From the NCBI GenBank assembly GCA_963819735.1, contig CAWFXC010000001.1:2542001-2606000 (forward strand): a stretch of 64,000 nucleotides of DNA, in the 5' to 3' direction. The notes beneath the pieces were generated by a model. It had not been told where the DNA came from. It saw only the letters and a list, made by a program, of their open reading frames with translations, and did not search any database. Origin of the DNA: CAWFXC01 sp963819735. Lineage in GTDB: Bacteria; Actinomycetota; Acidimicrobiia; IMCC26256; DASPTH01. This document shows, piece after piece, positions 35,209-45,568 of this stretch. Position 1 is the stretch's first letter. Each line of letters opens with the position of its first letter. The position numbers and the translations under genes are program-made.

Positions 35209-35445
35209 ATGGCGCTCGATCCGAAGCTGCTCGAGATCCTCGCGTGCCCGGAAGACAAGGGCCCGCTGCTCTACTTCGCCGATGAGTCCGCGCTCTACAA
35301 CCCGCGACTGCACCGTCGCTACGCGGTGCGCGACGACATCCCGATCATGCTGATCGACGAGGCCGAGACGGTCGACGACGCCGAGCACGCGCGACTCACC
35401 GGCAAGGCCGAAGCCGAGGGTGTCCAGCCCACCTTCGCGGTCTAG
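35209..35445 (+). CDS. Trm112-like small protein
   Basis: 78 residues. The Trm112/UPF0434 pattern LDPKLLEILACPEDKGPLLYF and YAVRDDIPIML is clear, though only one cysteine (CPED) of the usual zinc site is kept. In bacteria these proteins often sit between sugar-phosphate genes, as here. Some members activate methyltransferases; the role in this locus is not known. A GGGAG ribosome site lies 11-15 nt upstream. Confidence 0.85.
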   Translation: MALDPKLLEILACPEDKGPLLYFADESALYNPRLHRRYAVRDDIPIMLIDEAETVDDAEHARLTGKAEAEGVQPTFAV

Positions 35446-35455
35446 GGAGCGGACG

Positions 35456-36496
35456 GTGCCGACCGATTCGCTCAACTTCGGCGAGGCGCTCTGCGGGTTC
35501 CCCGAACAGCTCGCCGCGTGTCACGAGGCCGCTGGCAAGATCGACGCGAGCCTGCTGCCGCAACCGGGCGACTACGACCACATCGTCACGCTGGGGATGG
35601 GCGGCTCGGGCATCGCGGGCAACATCCTCCAGGCGGTGGGCACGTCGACGATCCCGGTTCCCGTCACCGTGCTGAAGCACTACCGCACGCCGGCGTTCGT
35701 CGGGCCGCGGACGCTGGCCTTCGCGCTCTCATACAGCGGCGACACCGAGGAGACCCTCGAGATGGCGCGGGGTGTGCTCGCGGCGGGCGCGCGACTCATC
35801 GCGATCTCGAGCGGCGGCGAGTTGGCGCGCATCGCCACCGACGCCGGCATGTTGCACGTGCCGTGCCCCGAGGGCATCGCCATGCCGCGCCTGGCGCTGG
35901 GCGCGTTGGTGGCACCGCTGTTCGTCGTGCTGTTCCGCATGGGGATCATGCCCGAAGCCCACGCCGGCCTGTTGCGGGCCCAGCAACAACTGGCGGCGAG
36001 ACGCGACCAGTGCCGGCCGTCGGCCGACGAGACGCAGAACCCGGCGCGCGAGCTCGCCCGCAAGCTCGACCGCACGATCCCGATCATCTACGGGAGCGGC
36101 GGCCTCGGCGGGGTGGCGGCCCTGCGCTGGAAGCAGTCCATCAACGAGAACGCCAAGGCGCCCGCGTTCTGGAACGAGTACCCGGAGCTCGATCACAACG
36201 AGGTCAGCGGCTGGGGTCAGCACGGCGACGTCACCCGCCAGGTGTTCACGCTGATCGAGCTGCGCCACGGGCTCGAGCACGCGCGGCTCGAGGCCCGGGC
36301 CGTCGCCACGCGTGAGCTGATCGAGGAGGCGCTCCACCAGGTGCTCACGGTGGAAGCCGAAGGGGAGGGGCGCATCGCCCAGATCCTCGACCTCATCTAC
36401 GTCGGCGACTGGACCAGCTACTACGCCGCCCTGGCCAACGACGTCGACCCCGGTCCGATCGACGCCATCGCCCGGCTGAAGGCGGCGATCGCGTAG
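35456..36496 (+). CDS. Bifunctional phosphoglucose/phosphomannose isomerase
   Basis: 346 residues from GTG 35456 (GGGAG ribosome site just upstream, 10 bp after the previous stop). SIS domains show VTLGMGGSGIAGN, FALSYSGDTEETLEMA and IYGSGGLGGVAALRWKQSINENAK. The C-terminal catalytic part has EYPELDHNEVSGW with the Glu and His expected of this PGI/PMI family. It would convert fructose-6-P to mannose-6-P and so start the GDP-mannose route with ManB and ManC. Confidence 0.88.
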   Translation: MPTDSLNFGEALCGFPEQLAACHEAAGKIDASLLPQPGDYDHIVTLGMGGSGIAGNILQAVGTSTIPVPVTVLKHYRTPAFVGPRTLAFALSYSGDTEETLEMARGVLAAGARLIAISSGGELARIATDAGMLHVPCPEGIAMPRLALGALVAPLFVVLFRMGIMPEAHAGLLRAQQQLAARRDQCRPSADETQNPARELARKLDRTIPIIYGSGGLGGVAALRWKQSINENAKAPAFWNEYPELDHNEVSGWGQHGDVTRQVFTLIELRHGLEHARLEARAVATRELIEEALHQVLTVEAEGEGRIAQILDLIYVGDWTSYYAALANDVDPGPIDAIARLKAAIA

Positions 36497-36497
36497 C

Positions 36498-37715
36498 TCA
36501 GAAGTGCGTCGTGCACCACGGCGGCGGGCTCACCACGAAGAGCCGGTCGGCACGGTGCACCGCGCCGGCCGTCAGCTCCCGGACCCGGCCCGCGGCCGCC
36601 AACGTCGACGGAGCGACGCCACCGAGATAGATCGCGCCGAGATCGGGGGCGGCGAGCGTGAGGTCGGCGGCGCGGTCGGTGCGCGTACACGTCGCGCCGT
36701 CGGCGCCCGCGTCGACGAGCCAGCGTCCACGGTTCGCGGGACGGAAGTCGTCGACCAACTCGAGCACGAGCGCGTCGTCGGTGCCGTAGCTGCGCGCGAT
36801 CAACGCCGCGGCCACGTCGACGACGCGCACCCAGAGGTGATCGCGCAGCTGCCGCACCCGGAGCCGGCGCGGGTCGGGCAGGCGCCAGCGCAACGGATCG
36901 TCGACCGGTCGGTCGACGCCCACCACGGTGCCGACCAGGTCGATGCCGAACAGATAGGCCCACATCGCGGCCTCGGCGTCGGCGTCGGTCGCCTGCACCT
37001 CGATCACGCGCAGCCGGTTCGCGCTCACGCCGTCGGCCTGGTGCGGGTCGAGCGCGTAGCGGGCGAAGGCGTCCGGCCTTCCGTCGGGGCCGTCGTGCAC
37101 CGCGGTGAAGAAACGCAAGCCGTGCGACCCGGGTGCGAAGATCGGGGGCCACCACTCGGCCGTTCGCAAGAGCTCGCCGACGCGCGTCGGCGCGACCCGG
37201 TCGTAGACGGATCGAGCCGCGTCCGCCGCTGCGACCCCGTCGATCAGGCGCACCGCGCCATCGGCGCTCGCCGGCGCGCGCATCGTCGCGTGGTCGGAGT
37301 CGAGCTCCCACTGCGTCGCGAAGGTCCCAGTGCCGTAGCCAAAGCGTTCGTAGATCGATGCCTCCGACGCGGTGAGCGCGGCGAGCGGCTCGCGCCGGCG
37401 CGCGAAGTCGTCGAGCTGCTCGTCCATCATCCGCCGCAGCAGCCCCCGGCGCCGATGCGTGGGATGGACGGTCACGGTGGAGACACCGGCGACCGGGACG
37501 CGCGCGCCGCCCGGCACGGTGATCCCGAAGGGGACCACGCCCGCGGTGGCGACGATCGTCTCGCCGTCGCGCACGACCAGGCAGCGCTCGCCGGTGAGCA
37601 GGTGCACGGGGTACTCGTCCTGCTCACTCGTCGTCGTCATGCCGAAGCCGGTCATGACCGCCCGCAGGAATTCACCCATCTCCTCGTCGCGCACGGTACG
37701 GAGCTCGAGACCCAT
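36498..37715 (-). CDS. Eis-family N-acetyltransferase
   Basis: 405 residues. The GNAT domain contains the acetyl-CoA loop VHPTHRRRGLLRRMMDEQ at about residues 82-99 and YERFGYGTGTFATQWELD. A second degenerate GNAT domain and a sterol-carrier-like C-terminal domain follow, and the chain ends in Phe, whose carboxylate is catalytic in Eis. Eis enzymes acetylate several amines, including aminoglycosides and host proteins in mycobacteria. The natural substrate here is unknown. Convergent with the isomerase gene, one base apart; divergent from ahcY. Confidence 0.87.
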   Translation of the reverse strand: MGLELRTVRDEEMGEFLRAVMTGFGMTTTSEQDEYPVHLLTGERCLVVRDGETIVATAGVVPFGITVPGGARVPVAGVSTVTVHPTHRRRGLLRRMMDEQLDDFARRREPLAALTASEASIYERFGYGTGTFATQWELDSDHATMRAPASADGAVRLIDGVAAADAARSVYDRVAPTRVGELLRTAEWWPPIFAPGSHGLRFFTAVHDGPDGRPDAFARYALDPHQADGVSANRLRVIEVQATDADAEAAMWAYLFGIDLVGTVVGVDRPVDDPLRWRLPDPRRLRVRQLRDHLWVRVVDVAAALIARSYGTDDALVLELVDDFRPANRGRWLVDAGADGATCTRTDRAADLTLAAPDLGAIYLGGVAPSTLAAAGRVRELTAGAVHRADRLFVVSPPPWCTTHF

Positions 37716-37754
37716 CGTGCGAGCATGTCACGACTTCTCGCCCACCCGCTCGAC

Positions 37755-37760
37755 TATTCT
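37755..37760 (+). promoter_or_regulatory. -10 box TATTCT of ahcY with a ~100-nt leader
   Basis: TATTCT would give a leader of about 97 nt to ATG 37864. The leader can form a GTCGG...CCGAC stem (37767-37807 region) enclosing a CCGG-TGAT-CCGG hairpin. The ribosome site is GAGGAG. No SAH-riboswitch consensus is seen. Confidence 0.4.
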
Positions 37761-37863
37761 CGGTGGCTGGTCGGGCCTTTCGGGCTGTCATCCGGTGATC
37801 CGGGCCGACTCCTTCGCACGTGACCCGCCAAACGCGCGTGTCCCTGAATTCACGAGGAGTCCC

Positions 37864-39321
<1,458 letters not shown>

Positions 39322-39359
39322 TGGTCGTTGCTGGCTGCTCGCGGTGAGCCCGGATTGCG

Positions 39360-39503
39360 TTACCTGGTGAACAGGAACGTGACGGTGACCGCGAGCAGCA
39401 GCAGCACTCCCACCAGGATGCGGTCGAAGTAGTCCTCGCCGGTTCGCAGCGCGTGCTCGATGCTGGCAACCGTCGATCGAGCCCAGCTCATCAACACACT
39501 CAT
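39360..39503 (-). CDS. Small single-pass membrane protein, 47 residues
   Basis: A frame below usual size limits, in the gap between ahcY and comF. It starts MSVLMSWARSTVASIE, continues HALRTGEDYFDRILVG, and ends in one hydrophobic helix VLLLLAVTVTFLFTR. AAAGGAC lies about 9 nt before the ATG as a ribosome site. An amphipathic N-terminus plus a C-terminal helix suggests a tail-anchored regulator or assembly peptide. I do not know a family. It ends convergently 38 bp from ahcY. Confidence 0.65.
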   Translation of the reverse strand: MSVLMSWARSTVASIEHALRTGEDYFDRILVGVLLLLAVTVTFLFTR

Positions 39504-39619
39504 CGGGGCCGTCCTTTCGTTCTCGGTGCACGGCCCCCGCCTGTGTCTTGCGTCACAGTGATCGGCAGCGGCGGCAAATTCCTTGAACCGGTCGGCGGAT
39601 AATTGTCGTAGCCCCGCCG

Positions 39620-39625
39620 TAGTTT
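39620..39625 (+). promoter_or_regulatory. -10 box TAGTTT of comF
   Basis: TAGTTT lies 6 nt before GTG 39632. Confidence 0.4.
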
Positions 39626-39631
39626 CTGCCG

Positions 39632-40264
39632 GTGCTCGACGCGTTGTTCCCGCTCACCTGCCCCGGCTGCGGCCGGAGGTGCGCGCCGGGTGTGCCGTTG
39701 TGCGCAGCATGCCGGGTTGCACTCCGGCCGGCGGTCGTCGCGCCGCCCCCGGCCGGGGTCGACCACTGGCACGCCCCGTTCGCCTACGCCGGCGCCGCCC
39801 GCGAGCTCGTCGCCCGGGTGAAGTACCGCAACGTCCGCGCCGCGGTGCCGTGGCTGGCGGGCGCGATGGCGGCCGAGCCCGGCGTCGCACCGGCGGTCGA
39901 GACGTGGCGGGAGCGGCCAACGGCGGCGACGGTCACGTGGGCACCCACCACGCCCGCGCACCGGCGGGCGCGCGGTTTCGATCCCGCCGAGCTGCTCGCG
40001 CGCGCCGTCGCCCGTCGGCTGCACCTTCCGTGCTCGTGCCTCCTCGATCGGCGCCCGGGTCCACCCCAGACCGGCCTGCCCGCGGCGGCGCGCCGCGTCG
40101 GTCCGCGATTCGCGGCGCGCCGAACCGCGCCGACGCGCGTTCTCCTGGTCGACGACGTCGCCACCACCGGCGCGACGCTCGCGGCGGCGGCCGCCGCGTT
40201 GCGCACCGCCGGTGCCCGTGAGGTGGTGGCCCTCACCGCGGCCCGGACTCCACCACCGGGCTGA
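39632..40264 (+). CDS. comF: ComF-family phosphoribosyltransferase-like protein
   Basis: 210 residues from GTG 39632. An N-terminal zinc finger (LTCPGCGRRC then PLCAACRVAL) is followed by the type I PRTase fold: LVARVKYRNVRAAVPWLA, HRRARGFDPAELLARAVA and the PRPP loop VLLVDDVATTGATLAAAA. ComF proteins assist DNA uptake in competent bacteria; in actinobacteria the gene is conserved beside hpf and secA, as here, without a proven role. Confidence 0.88.
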   Translation: MLDALFPLTCPGCGRRCAPGVPLCAACRVALRPAVVAPPPAGVDHWHAPFAYAGAARELVARVKYRNVRAAVPWLAGAMAAEPGVAPAVETWRERPTAATVTWAPTTPAHRRARGFDPAELLARAVARRLHLPCSCLLDRRPGPPQTGLPAAARRVGPRFAARRTAPTRVLLVDDVATTGATLAAAAAALRTAGAREVVALTAARTPPPG

Positions 40265-40268
40265 CTCG

Positions 40269-40274
40269 TATACT
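40269..40274 (+). promoter_or_regulatory. -10 box TATACT of hpf
   Basis: TATACT, the best -10 match in this area, lies just after the comF stop and gives a leader of about 90 nt before ATG 40372. hpf can therefore be expressed without comF, as expected for a stress-induced gene. Confidence 0.5.
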
Positions 40275-40371
40275 CCGCGGGGCCGCGCGAATCCGCGTAC
40301 CGAGCTCGTGTGCCGATGATCGATCACTTCACCCGATCGAGTCAGACGCCCGCCGAGTCATGGAGGTACCG

Positions 40372-40941
40372 ATGGAGATCGTCGTACGGGGCAAGAACTG
40401 CAAGGTCTCCCCGCGGCTCAAGGAGACCGCGCTCGAGAAGGTGGGGCGCATCGAACGGTTCACCCACGACGCCACCCGCGTGGAGGTCGACTTCTCCGAG
40501 CTGCGCAATCCGCGCATCGCCGATCGGCAACTCTGCGAGGTCACGGTCCACCTGAAGCGGCACTTCGTGAAGGCCCGCGCCGCGGCGCCGGAGCCGGCGG
40601 CCGCGCTCGATCTCGTGGTCGACAAGGTCGAGCACCAGGTGGCGAGGATCAAGGACAAGCGCGTCACCCGCCAGCACCCGCGCCGGCGCACCGCCCCCAA
40701 CGGGAACGGCGTCCCGGTCGGCGAGCTCGTCTTCGACGACGATGACGACACCGACGACGAGGCCCGCATCGTCAAGACGAAGCGCTTCAACGCCAAGCCC
40801 ATGGATCCCGAGGAGGCCAAGCTCCAGATGGACCTCCTCGGGCACGACTTCTTCCTGTTCACCAACACCGAGACCGGCCACGCCGCGCTCCTGTACCGGC
40901 GCCACGACGGTCACTTCGGATTGATCGAGACCACGGGCTGA
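40372..40941 (+). CDS. hpf: Ribosome hibernation promoting factor, long form
   Basis: 189 residues. The N-terminal S30AE domain (MEIVVRGKNCKVSPRLKET) binds the 30S decoding area, and the C-terminal domain (IVKTKRFNAKPMDPEEAKLQ to GHDFFLFTNTETGHAALLYRR) mediates 100S dimers. An acidic linker (FDDDDDTDDEA) joins them. I chose ATG 40372 over ATG 40360 because GGAGGT at 40362-40367 is a ribosome site for the later one. The last 31 bp overlap the 3' end of the opposite gene. Confidence 0.95.
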   Translation: MEIVVRGKNCKVSPRLKETALEKVGRIERFTHDATRVEVDFSELRNPRIADRQLCEVTVHLKRHFVKARAAAPEPAAALDLVVDKVEHQVARIKDKRVTRQHPRRRTAPNGNGVPVGELVFDDDDDTDDEARIVKTKRFNAKPMDPEEAKLQMDLLGHDFFLFTNTETGHAALLYRRHDGHFGLIETTG

Positions 40942-42665
40942 CTCGCACTCGGCTGAGCCGCGCTGGGCTGGGTCGCGCCGGGCTGGGTCGTGCTCGGCTG
41001 AGTCGCGCCGGGCTGGGTCGTGCTCGGTTGCGACGACGTCGGCGGCGGGGCGTGCACGCGCTGCGCGACGAGGATGTCGTCCTTCAGGTACCGCAGGCGG
41101 AACTGGTACGCGAGCAGCGAATCGAGCAGGTTGCGGTCGTCGGCGCTGACCTCGCGGAGGTCGACCACGATCCACTGGACCCCCGCCGGATCGTCGAGGT
41201 GTTCGCCGTGCACCCCCCAGTTCACGTCGCGCCAGGGCACAGGGAAGTCGTAGATCCGCGTGCGGTGCGCCAGGTGCGGCAGCAAGTTGTAGATCGCGCT
41301 GGTGGGCGCGCCGTCGGGGACCATCGCGACCGCGGCCGCCTTCTGCGTCTGCCGATCGGCCTGGAGCGGCCAGATCCCCGAGTCGTACTTCGTGCCGATC
41401 GGTGACGCGCCCCACGCGACGGTGGCCGCGACCGACGCGGCCAGCACCACCGCCACGAGCGCGCGCCGCACCGCGCGGTTCCGGCCGACGAACGCGATCG
41501 CCTCGACCGTGCCGAGCACCAGGCCGACGATCACCAACGCCGAGTAGTGGTAGCGGTAGTCGCGCGTGTAGGGGAACGACGAGAGGATGTTCACGCCGAG
41601 CATCGGTCCGCCGATCAACAGCACCGGTAGCCCGAGCAGGGGCAGGAACGCGAACGGCGCGAACGTCTGCCAGTAGTAGGTGACGCGATCGGACCGGGTG
41701 GCGAGATCGAACGCCTGGCCGGGGTGCGTCACGACGTGCCCCGCGACCTGCGCGGGGTTCTTCCCGAGATTGCCGAAGAACGTGTCGTAGAACGGCCCGA
41801 TCCCGTTGGAGAACGGGATGATCATCCGGGTGGCGACGGCGTACCACGCGAGGCTCCCGAGGGTGACGAGCACGCCGATCTTCCGGCGCCCCCGCACCGC
41901 GATCAGGATGCCCATCACCGCGACCGCGAGCGCGACGTCCTCCTTGCAGGCCAGCGCCAGCAGCGCCGCCACCGTGAACCACCGCCACCGTCCGGCGCGC
42001 GCCGCCCAGTACGCGAAGAGCAACGGCGCGATCGCGAGCGCGTCCGGGTGGAAGAACTCCCACGTGAGGAACTGGTAGGTCGGGTTGAGGAGGAGGGCGC
42101 CGGCCATCGCCACGCCCAGCCATCGGCTGGCCAGCCGATCGCGCGCGAGCAGGAAGATGGCGATGGCGCCGCTCGCCTGGGCCACCACCTGCACCACCAA
42201 CAGGAACTTGGGCCCGGCGCCGAGCCAGTAGAAGGGGACGAACGCCAACAGGATCACGTTGACGTGGTGGCCGAACAGCTCGAGCCCCCGCACGGTCACG
42301 AACGGGTCCTTGAACCGCGACAGCAGCCAGACGCCCTGGTCGTAGATCCCGAGGTCGAACGAGAACGTGGCGAAGCGGGTCTGGCGCAACCACCCGAGGA
42401 CGATGAACACCGCACTCCAACCCACGACCATCACGCCGAGGGTCCACCGCACCGGATCGCGGCGCCGCAGCCAGGCGTAAGCCACGCTCCAGCTGTCGTC
42501 GGCGCCTTCGTCCTGGCGCTCGTGGTCGTACGCGGCCTGGTCGTGGTCCTCCCGGACCCCGTACTCGGGGGGTGCGAACGCCGACGGGGCCGGTGACCGA
42601 TCGTCCGAGATGCCCGGTACGGGCGACCCGATGGCCCGGTCCGGAGCCGTCACCTCGTCCGACAT
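40911..42665 (-). CDS. DUF2079 polytopic membrane protein
   Basis: 584 residues. A charged 65-residue start precedes about ten helices; WTLGVMVVGWSAVFIVLGWL, FATFSFDLGIYDQGVWLLSRF, LFGHHVNVILLAFVPFYWLG and FFHPDALAIAPLLFAYWAA fit DUF2079, a GT-C-like family of probable glycosyltransferases. A C-terminal ectodomain (WIVVDLREVSADDRNLL) is followed by a low-complexity tail of QPGATQPST units encoded by the repeat at 40972-41027. It probably uses a polyprenyl-linked sugar donor. The gene ends inside hpf. Confidence 0.82.
   Translation of the reverse strand: MSDEVTAPDRAIGSPVPGISDDRSPAPSAFAPPEYGVREDHDQAAYDHERQDEGADDSWSVAYAWLRRRDPVRWTLGVMVVGWSAVFIVLGWLRQTRFATFSFDLGIYDQGVWLLSRFKDPFVTVRGLELFGHHVNVILLAFVPFYWLGAGPKFLLVVQVVAQASGAIAIFLLARDRLASRWLGVAMAGALLLNPTYQFLTWEFFHPDALAIAPLLFAYWAARAGRWRWFTVAALLALACKEDVALAVAVMGILIAVRGRRKIGVLVTLGSLAWYAVATRMIIPFSNGIGPFYDTFFGNLGKNPAQVAGHVVTHPGQAFDLATRSDRVTYYWQTFAPFAFLPLLGLPVLLIGGPMLGVNILSSFPYTRDYRYHYSALVIVGLVLGTVEAIAFVGRNRAVRRALVAVVLAASVAATVAWGASPIGTKYDSGIWPLQADRQTQKAAAVAMVPDGAPTSAIYNLLPHLAHRTRIYDFPVPWRDVNWGVHGEHLDDPAGVQWIVVDLREVSADDRNLLDSLLAYQFRLRYLKDDILVAQRVHAPPPTSSQPSTTQPGATQPSTTQPGATQPSAAQPSASQPVVSINPK
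40972..41027. repeat. 30-bp-period tandem repeat in the DUF2079 tail
   Basis: A 26-bp unit is identical at 40972-40997 and 41002-41027. It encodes ten-residue units of the QPGATQPSTT type, with degenerate copies on both sides. Confidence 0.75.
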
Positions 42666-42762
42666 CGGTACATCGTGCCCGAAGCGTCAACCGGGAGTCC
42701 GCACCCGGGCCGCCCGGCCGAGGAGGGCCGCGCGTGCGGCGTCAATCGGGCCGGGACCCCGG

Positions 42763-42768
42763 TAGACT
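42763..42768 (+). promoter_or_regulatory. -10 box TAGACT of secA
   Basis: TAGACT lies 10 nt before ATG 42779. Confidence 0.45.
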
Positions 42769-42778
42769 GGGTGCCGTC

Positions 42779-45544
42779 ATGGGCCTCTTCCAGAAGATTC
42801 TCCACGCCGGCGAGGGCCGCAAGCTCAAAGCCCTCGACACGATCGCGCCGGTGGTCGGCAACTTCGAAGCCGAGATGCAGGCCCGCTCCGACGACGAGCT
42901 AAGGGCCCTCACCGCGATGTGGCGGGAGCAGCTCGACCGGGCCGAGAAGGAAGACAAGAAGCAGGAGCTGCTCGACGACATCCTGCCCGAAGCCTTCGCC
43001 GCGGTGCGCGAGGCGGGCATGCGCACGCTCGGCCAACGCCACTTCGACGTGCAGATCATGGGCGGCGCCGCCCTGCACTTCGGTTGGGTCGCCGAGATGA
43101 AGACCGGCGAGGGCAAGACCCTCGTCGCCACGCTGCCGGCCTACCTGAACGCGCTCACCGGCCGGGGAGTGCACCTGGTCACCGTCAACGACTACCTGGC
43201 CAAGCGCGACGCCGACTGGATGGGCCGGCTCTACCGGTTCCTCGGGCTCGAGGTCGGCACCGTGCTGCCGGGCATGGAGGACTACGCGGCCAAGCGCGCC
43301 GCCTATGCCGCCGGCATCACCTACGGCACCAACAACGAGTTCGGGTTCGACTACCTGCGCGACAACATGACCGTCTCCCGCGAGGATCAGGTCCAGCGCG
43401 ACCACGCCTTCGCCATCGTCGACGAGGTCGACTCCATCCTCATCGACGAGGCCCGCACGCCGCTCATCATCTCCGGGCGGGCCGACGACGCGCAGGAGCT
43501 CTACAACCAGTTCGCGGCGATCGTGAAGGGCCTCCGCCGCGATCACGACTACGAGGTCGACGAAGCGAAGCGCACGGTCGTGCCCACGGAGCAGGGGATC
43601 AGCGACGTCGAGAAGGCGCTCGGGGTCGACAACCTCTACGAGAACATCAACCAGAACTTCGTGCACCAGTTGCAGGCGGCGCTGCGCGCCAAGGAGCTGT
43701 TCAAGAAAGACGTCGACTACGTCGTGCAGAGCGGCGAGGTCAAGATCGTCGACGAGTTCACCGGCCGCATCCTCGAAGGTCGCCGTTGGAGCGAAGGTCT
43801 CCACCAGGCGGTCGAGGCGAAGGAGCGGGTGAAGATCAAAGAGGAGAACCAGACCCTCGCGACGATCACCCTGCAGAACTACTTCCGCATGTACGACAAG
43901 CTCGGCGGGATGACGGGCACCGCGTCCACCGAGGCGGGTGAGTTCGCCCACACCTACGGCCTCGAAGTCGTGTCGATCCCCACCAACCGGGTGATGGTCC
44001 GCGCCGACGAGCCCGACCTCATCTACAAGTCGGAATCGGCGAAGTTCGAGGCTGCCGCCGCCGACATCGCCGAACGCCACGCCCGGGGCCAGCCGGTGCT
44101 GGTCGGCACGATCTCGGTCGAGAAGTCCGAAGCGCTGTCGCGCCACCTCGAGAAGCGCGGGATCCCGCACCAGATCCTGAACGCCAAGCAGCACGAACGG
44201 GAAGCCCACGTCGTCACCCAAGCGGGCCGCCTCGGTGCGGTCACCGTCGCCACCAACATGGCCGGTCGCGGCGTCGACATCCTCCTCGGGGGCAATCCCG
44301 ACGGTCTCGCCGAGCAGGAGCTGCTGGCGAGCGGCACCACCATCGAGGAGTCGCCCGAGAAGTACGACGAGCTGGTCGCGCAGTTCAAGGCCGAGTGCGC
44401 CGAGCACGGGGCGCAGGTGCGCGAGCTCGGCGGCCTCTACGTGCTCGGCACCGAACGCCACGAGAGTCGCCGCATCGACAATCAGCTGCGAGGCCGCGCC
44501 GGTCGTCAGGGCGACCCCGGCGAGAGCCGCTTCTACCTGTCGCTCGAAGACGACCTCATGCGCCTGTTCGCCACCGGCGCCATGAACTGGGTGATGGGCA
44601 AGGCCTTCCCCGACGACATCCCGCTCGAGGCGAAGATGGTCACCAAGGCCATCGAGCGCGCGCAACGCACCGTGGAAGACCGCAACTTCGAGATCCGCAA
44701 GGACGTCCTCAAGTACGACGAAGTGATGAACGAGCAGCGCAAGGTGATCTACCGGCGCCGCCAGCAGATCCTCGATGGCGGCGACCTGCGCGACGAGGCG
44801 TTCGAGGCGATCACCGCCGCTACCGAACGCGTGGTGATGGTCAACTGCGCCGACGAGTTCCCCGAAGACTGGGACCTTGACGAGCTGTTCGTGCAGGCCT
44901 CCACCATCTTCCCGATCCGCATCACGCGCGAGCAGCTCGACGACTGCACCCACCGCGACCAGCTCGTCGAGCTGCTCACCGACGACGCGGTCGAGCAGTA
45001 CGAAGCCAAGGAAACCACCATCGGCGCGGAGAACCTCCGCGAGATCGAGCGGCGCGTGATGCTGTCGATGATCGACCAGCACTGGCGCGAGCACCTCTAC
45101 GAGATGGACTACCTCCGCGAGGGCATCAACCTCCGCGCCATGGGCCAGAAGGATCCGCTGGCGGAGTGGCAGCGTGAGGGCTTCGACATGTTCGAGGCGA
45201 TGATGGGCCAGATCCAGGACCAGTTCGTCGCCTACGTGTCGCACCTCCAGGTCGCCGCGGTCGAGGAAGCGCCGCGGGCGCCGGCGGCGACGGCCATGCA
45301 GTACCACGCCGCCGAGGACCCGGTGCAGGGTTCCGGTGCGCTCCGCGAGACCGCGGCCACCATGGCCCCGGAGCAGCTCATGGGCGAGTTCGACCCGAGC
45401 GGTGCTGGCGGCGCGGTGGCGGTGGCGGAGAACGGCGCGGAAGAGGTCGCGATGCAGCCCGTCCGGGTCGACAAGACCCCGGGCCGCAACGAGCCGTGCT
45501 TCTGTGGGAGCGGCAAGAAGTACAAGCTCTGCCACGGGCGCTGA
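42779..45544 (+). CDS. secA: Preprotein translocase ATPase SecA
   Basis: 921 residues, the housekeeping SecA1 form. It drives protein export through SecYEG. Motifs include MKTGEGKTLVATLPAYLN (Walker A), VHLVTVNDYLAKRDADWM, IVDEVDSILIDEARTPLI (Walker B), TNMAGRGVDI, and the C-terminal zinc site PCFCGSGKKYKLCHGR that contacts SecB or lipids. It starts at ATG 42779; frames extending upstream are unlike SecA. prfB follows 24 bp later. Confidence 0.98.
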   Translation: MGLFQKILHAGEGRKLKALDTIAPVVGNFEAEMQARSDDELRALTAMWREQLDRAEKEDKKQELLDDILPEAFAAVREAGMRTLGQRHFDVQIMGGAALHFGWVAEMKTGEGKTLVATLPAYLNALTGRGVHLVTVNDYLAKRDADWMGRLYRFLGLEVGTVLPGMEDYAAKRAAYAAGITYGTNNEFGFDYLRDNMTVSREDQVQRDHAFAIVDEVDSILIDEARTPLIISGRADDAQELYNQFAAIVKGLRRDHDYEVDEAKRTVVPTEQGISDVEKALGVDNLYENINQNFVHQLQAALRAKELFKKDVDYVVQSGEVKIVDEFTGRILEGRRWSEGLHQAVEAKERVKIKEENQTLATITLQNYFRMYDKLGGMTGTASTEAGEFAHTYGLEVVSIPTNRVMVRADEPDLIYKSESAKFEAAAADIAERHARGQPVLVGTISVEKSEALSRHLEKRGIPHQILNAKQHEREAHVVTQAGRLGAVTVATNMAGRGVDILLGGNPDGLAEQELLASGTTIEESPEKYDELVAQFKAECAEHGAQVRELGGLYVLGTERHESRRIDNQLRGRAGRQGDPGESRFYLSLEDDLMRLFATGAMNWVMGKAFPDDIPLEAKMVTKAIERAQRTVEDRNFEIRKDVLKYDEVMNEQRKVIYRRRQQILDGGDLRDEAFEAITAATERVVMVNCADEFPEDWDLDELFVQASTIFPIRITREQLDDCTHRDQLVELLTDDAVEQYEAKETTIGAENLREIERRVMLSMIDQHWREHLYEMDYLREGINLRAMGQKDPLAEWQREGFDMFEAMMGQIQDQFVAYVSHLQVAAVEEAPRAPAATAMQYHAAEDPVQGSGALRETAATMAPEQLMGEFDPSGAGGAVAVAENGAEEVAMQPVRVDKTPGRNEPCFCGSGKKYKLCHGR

Positions 45545-45568
45545 GCGCCGGCCACCCCCCGTATCCCC

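Noticed and set aside
37761..37863. Possible SAH riboswitch in the ahcY leader
   Set aside because: There is some pairing potential, but the conserved GAGGAGCGCUGC-type core of the SAH riboswitch is absent.
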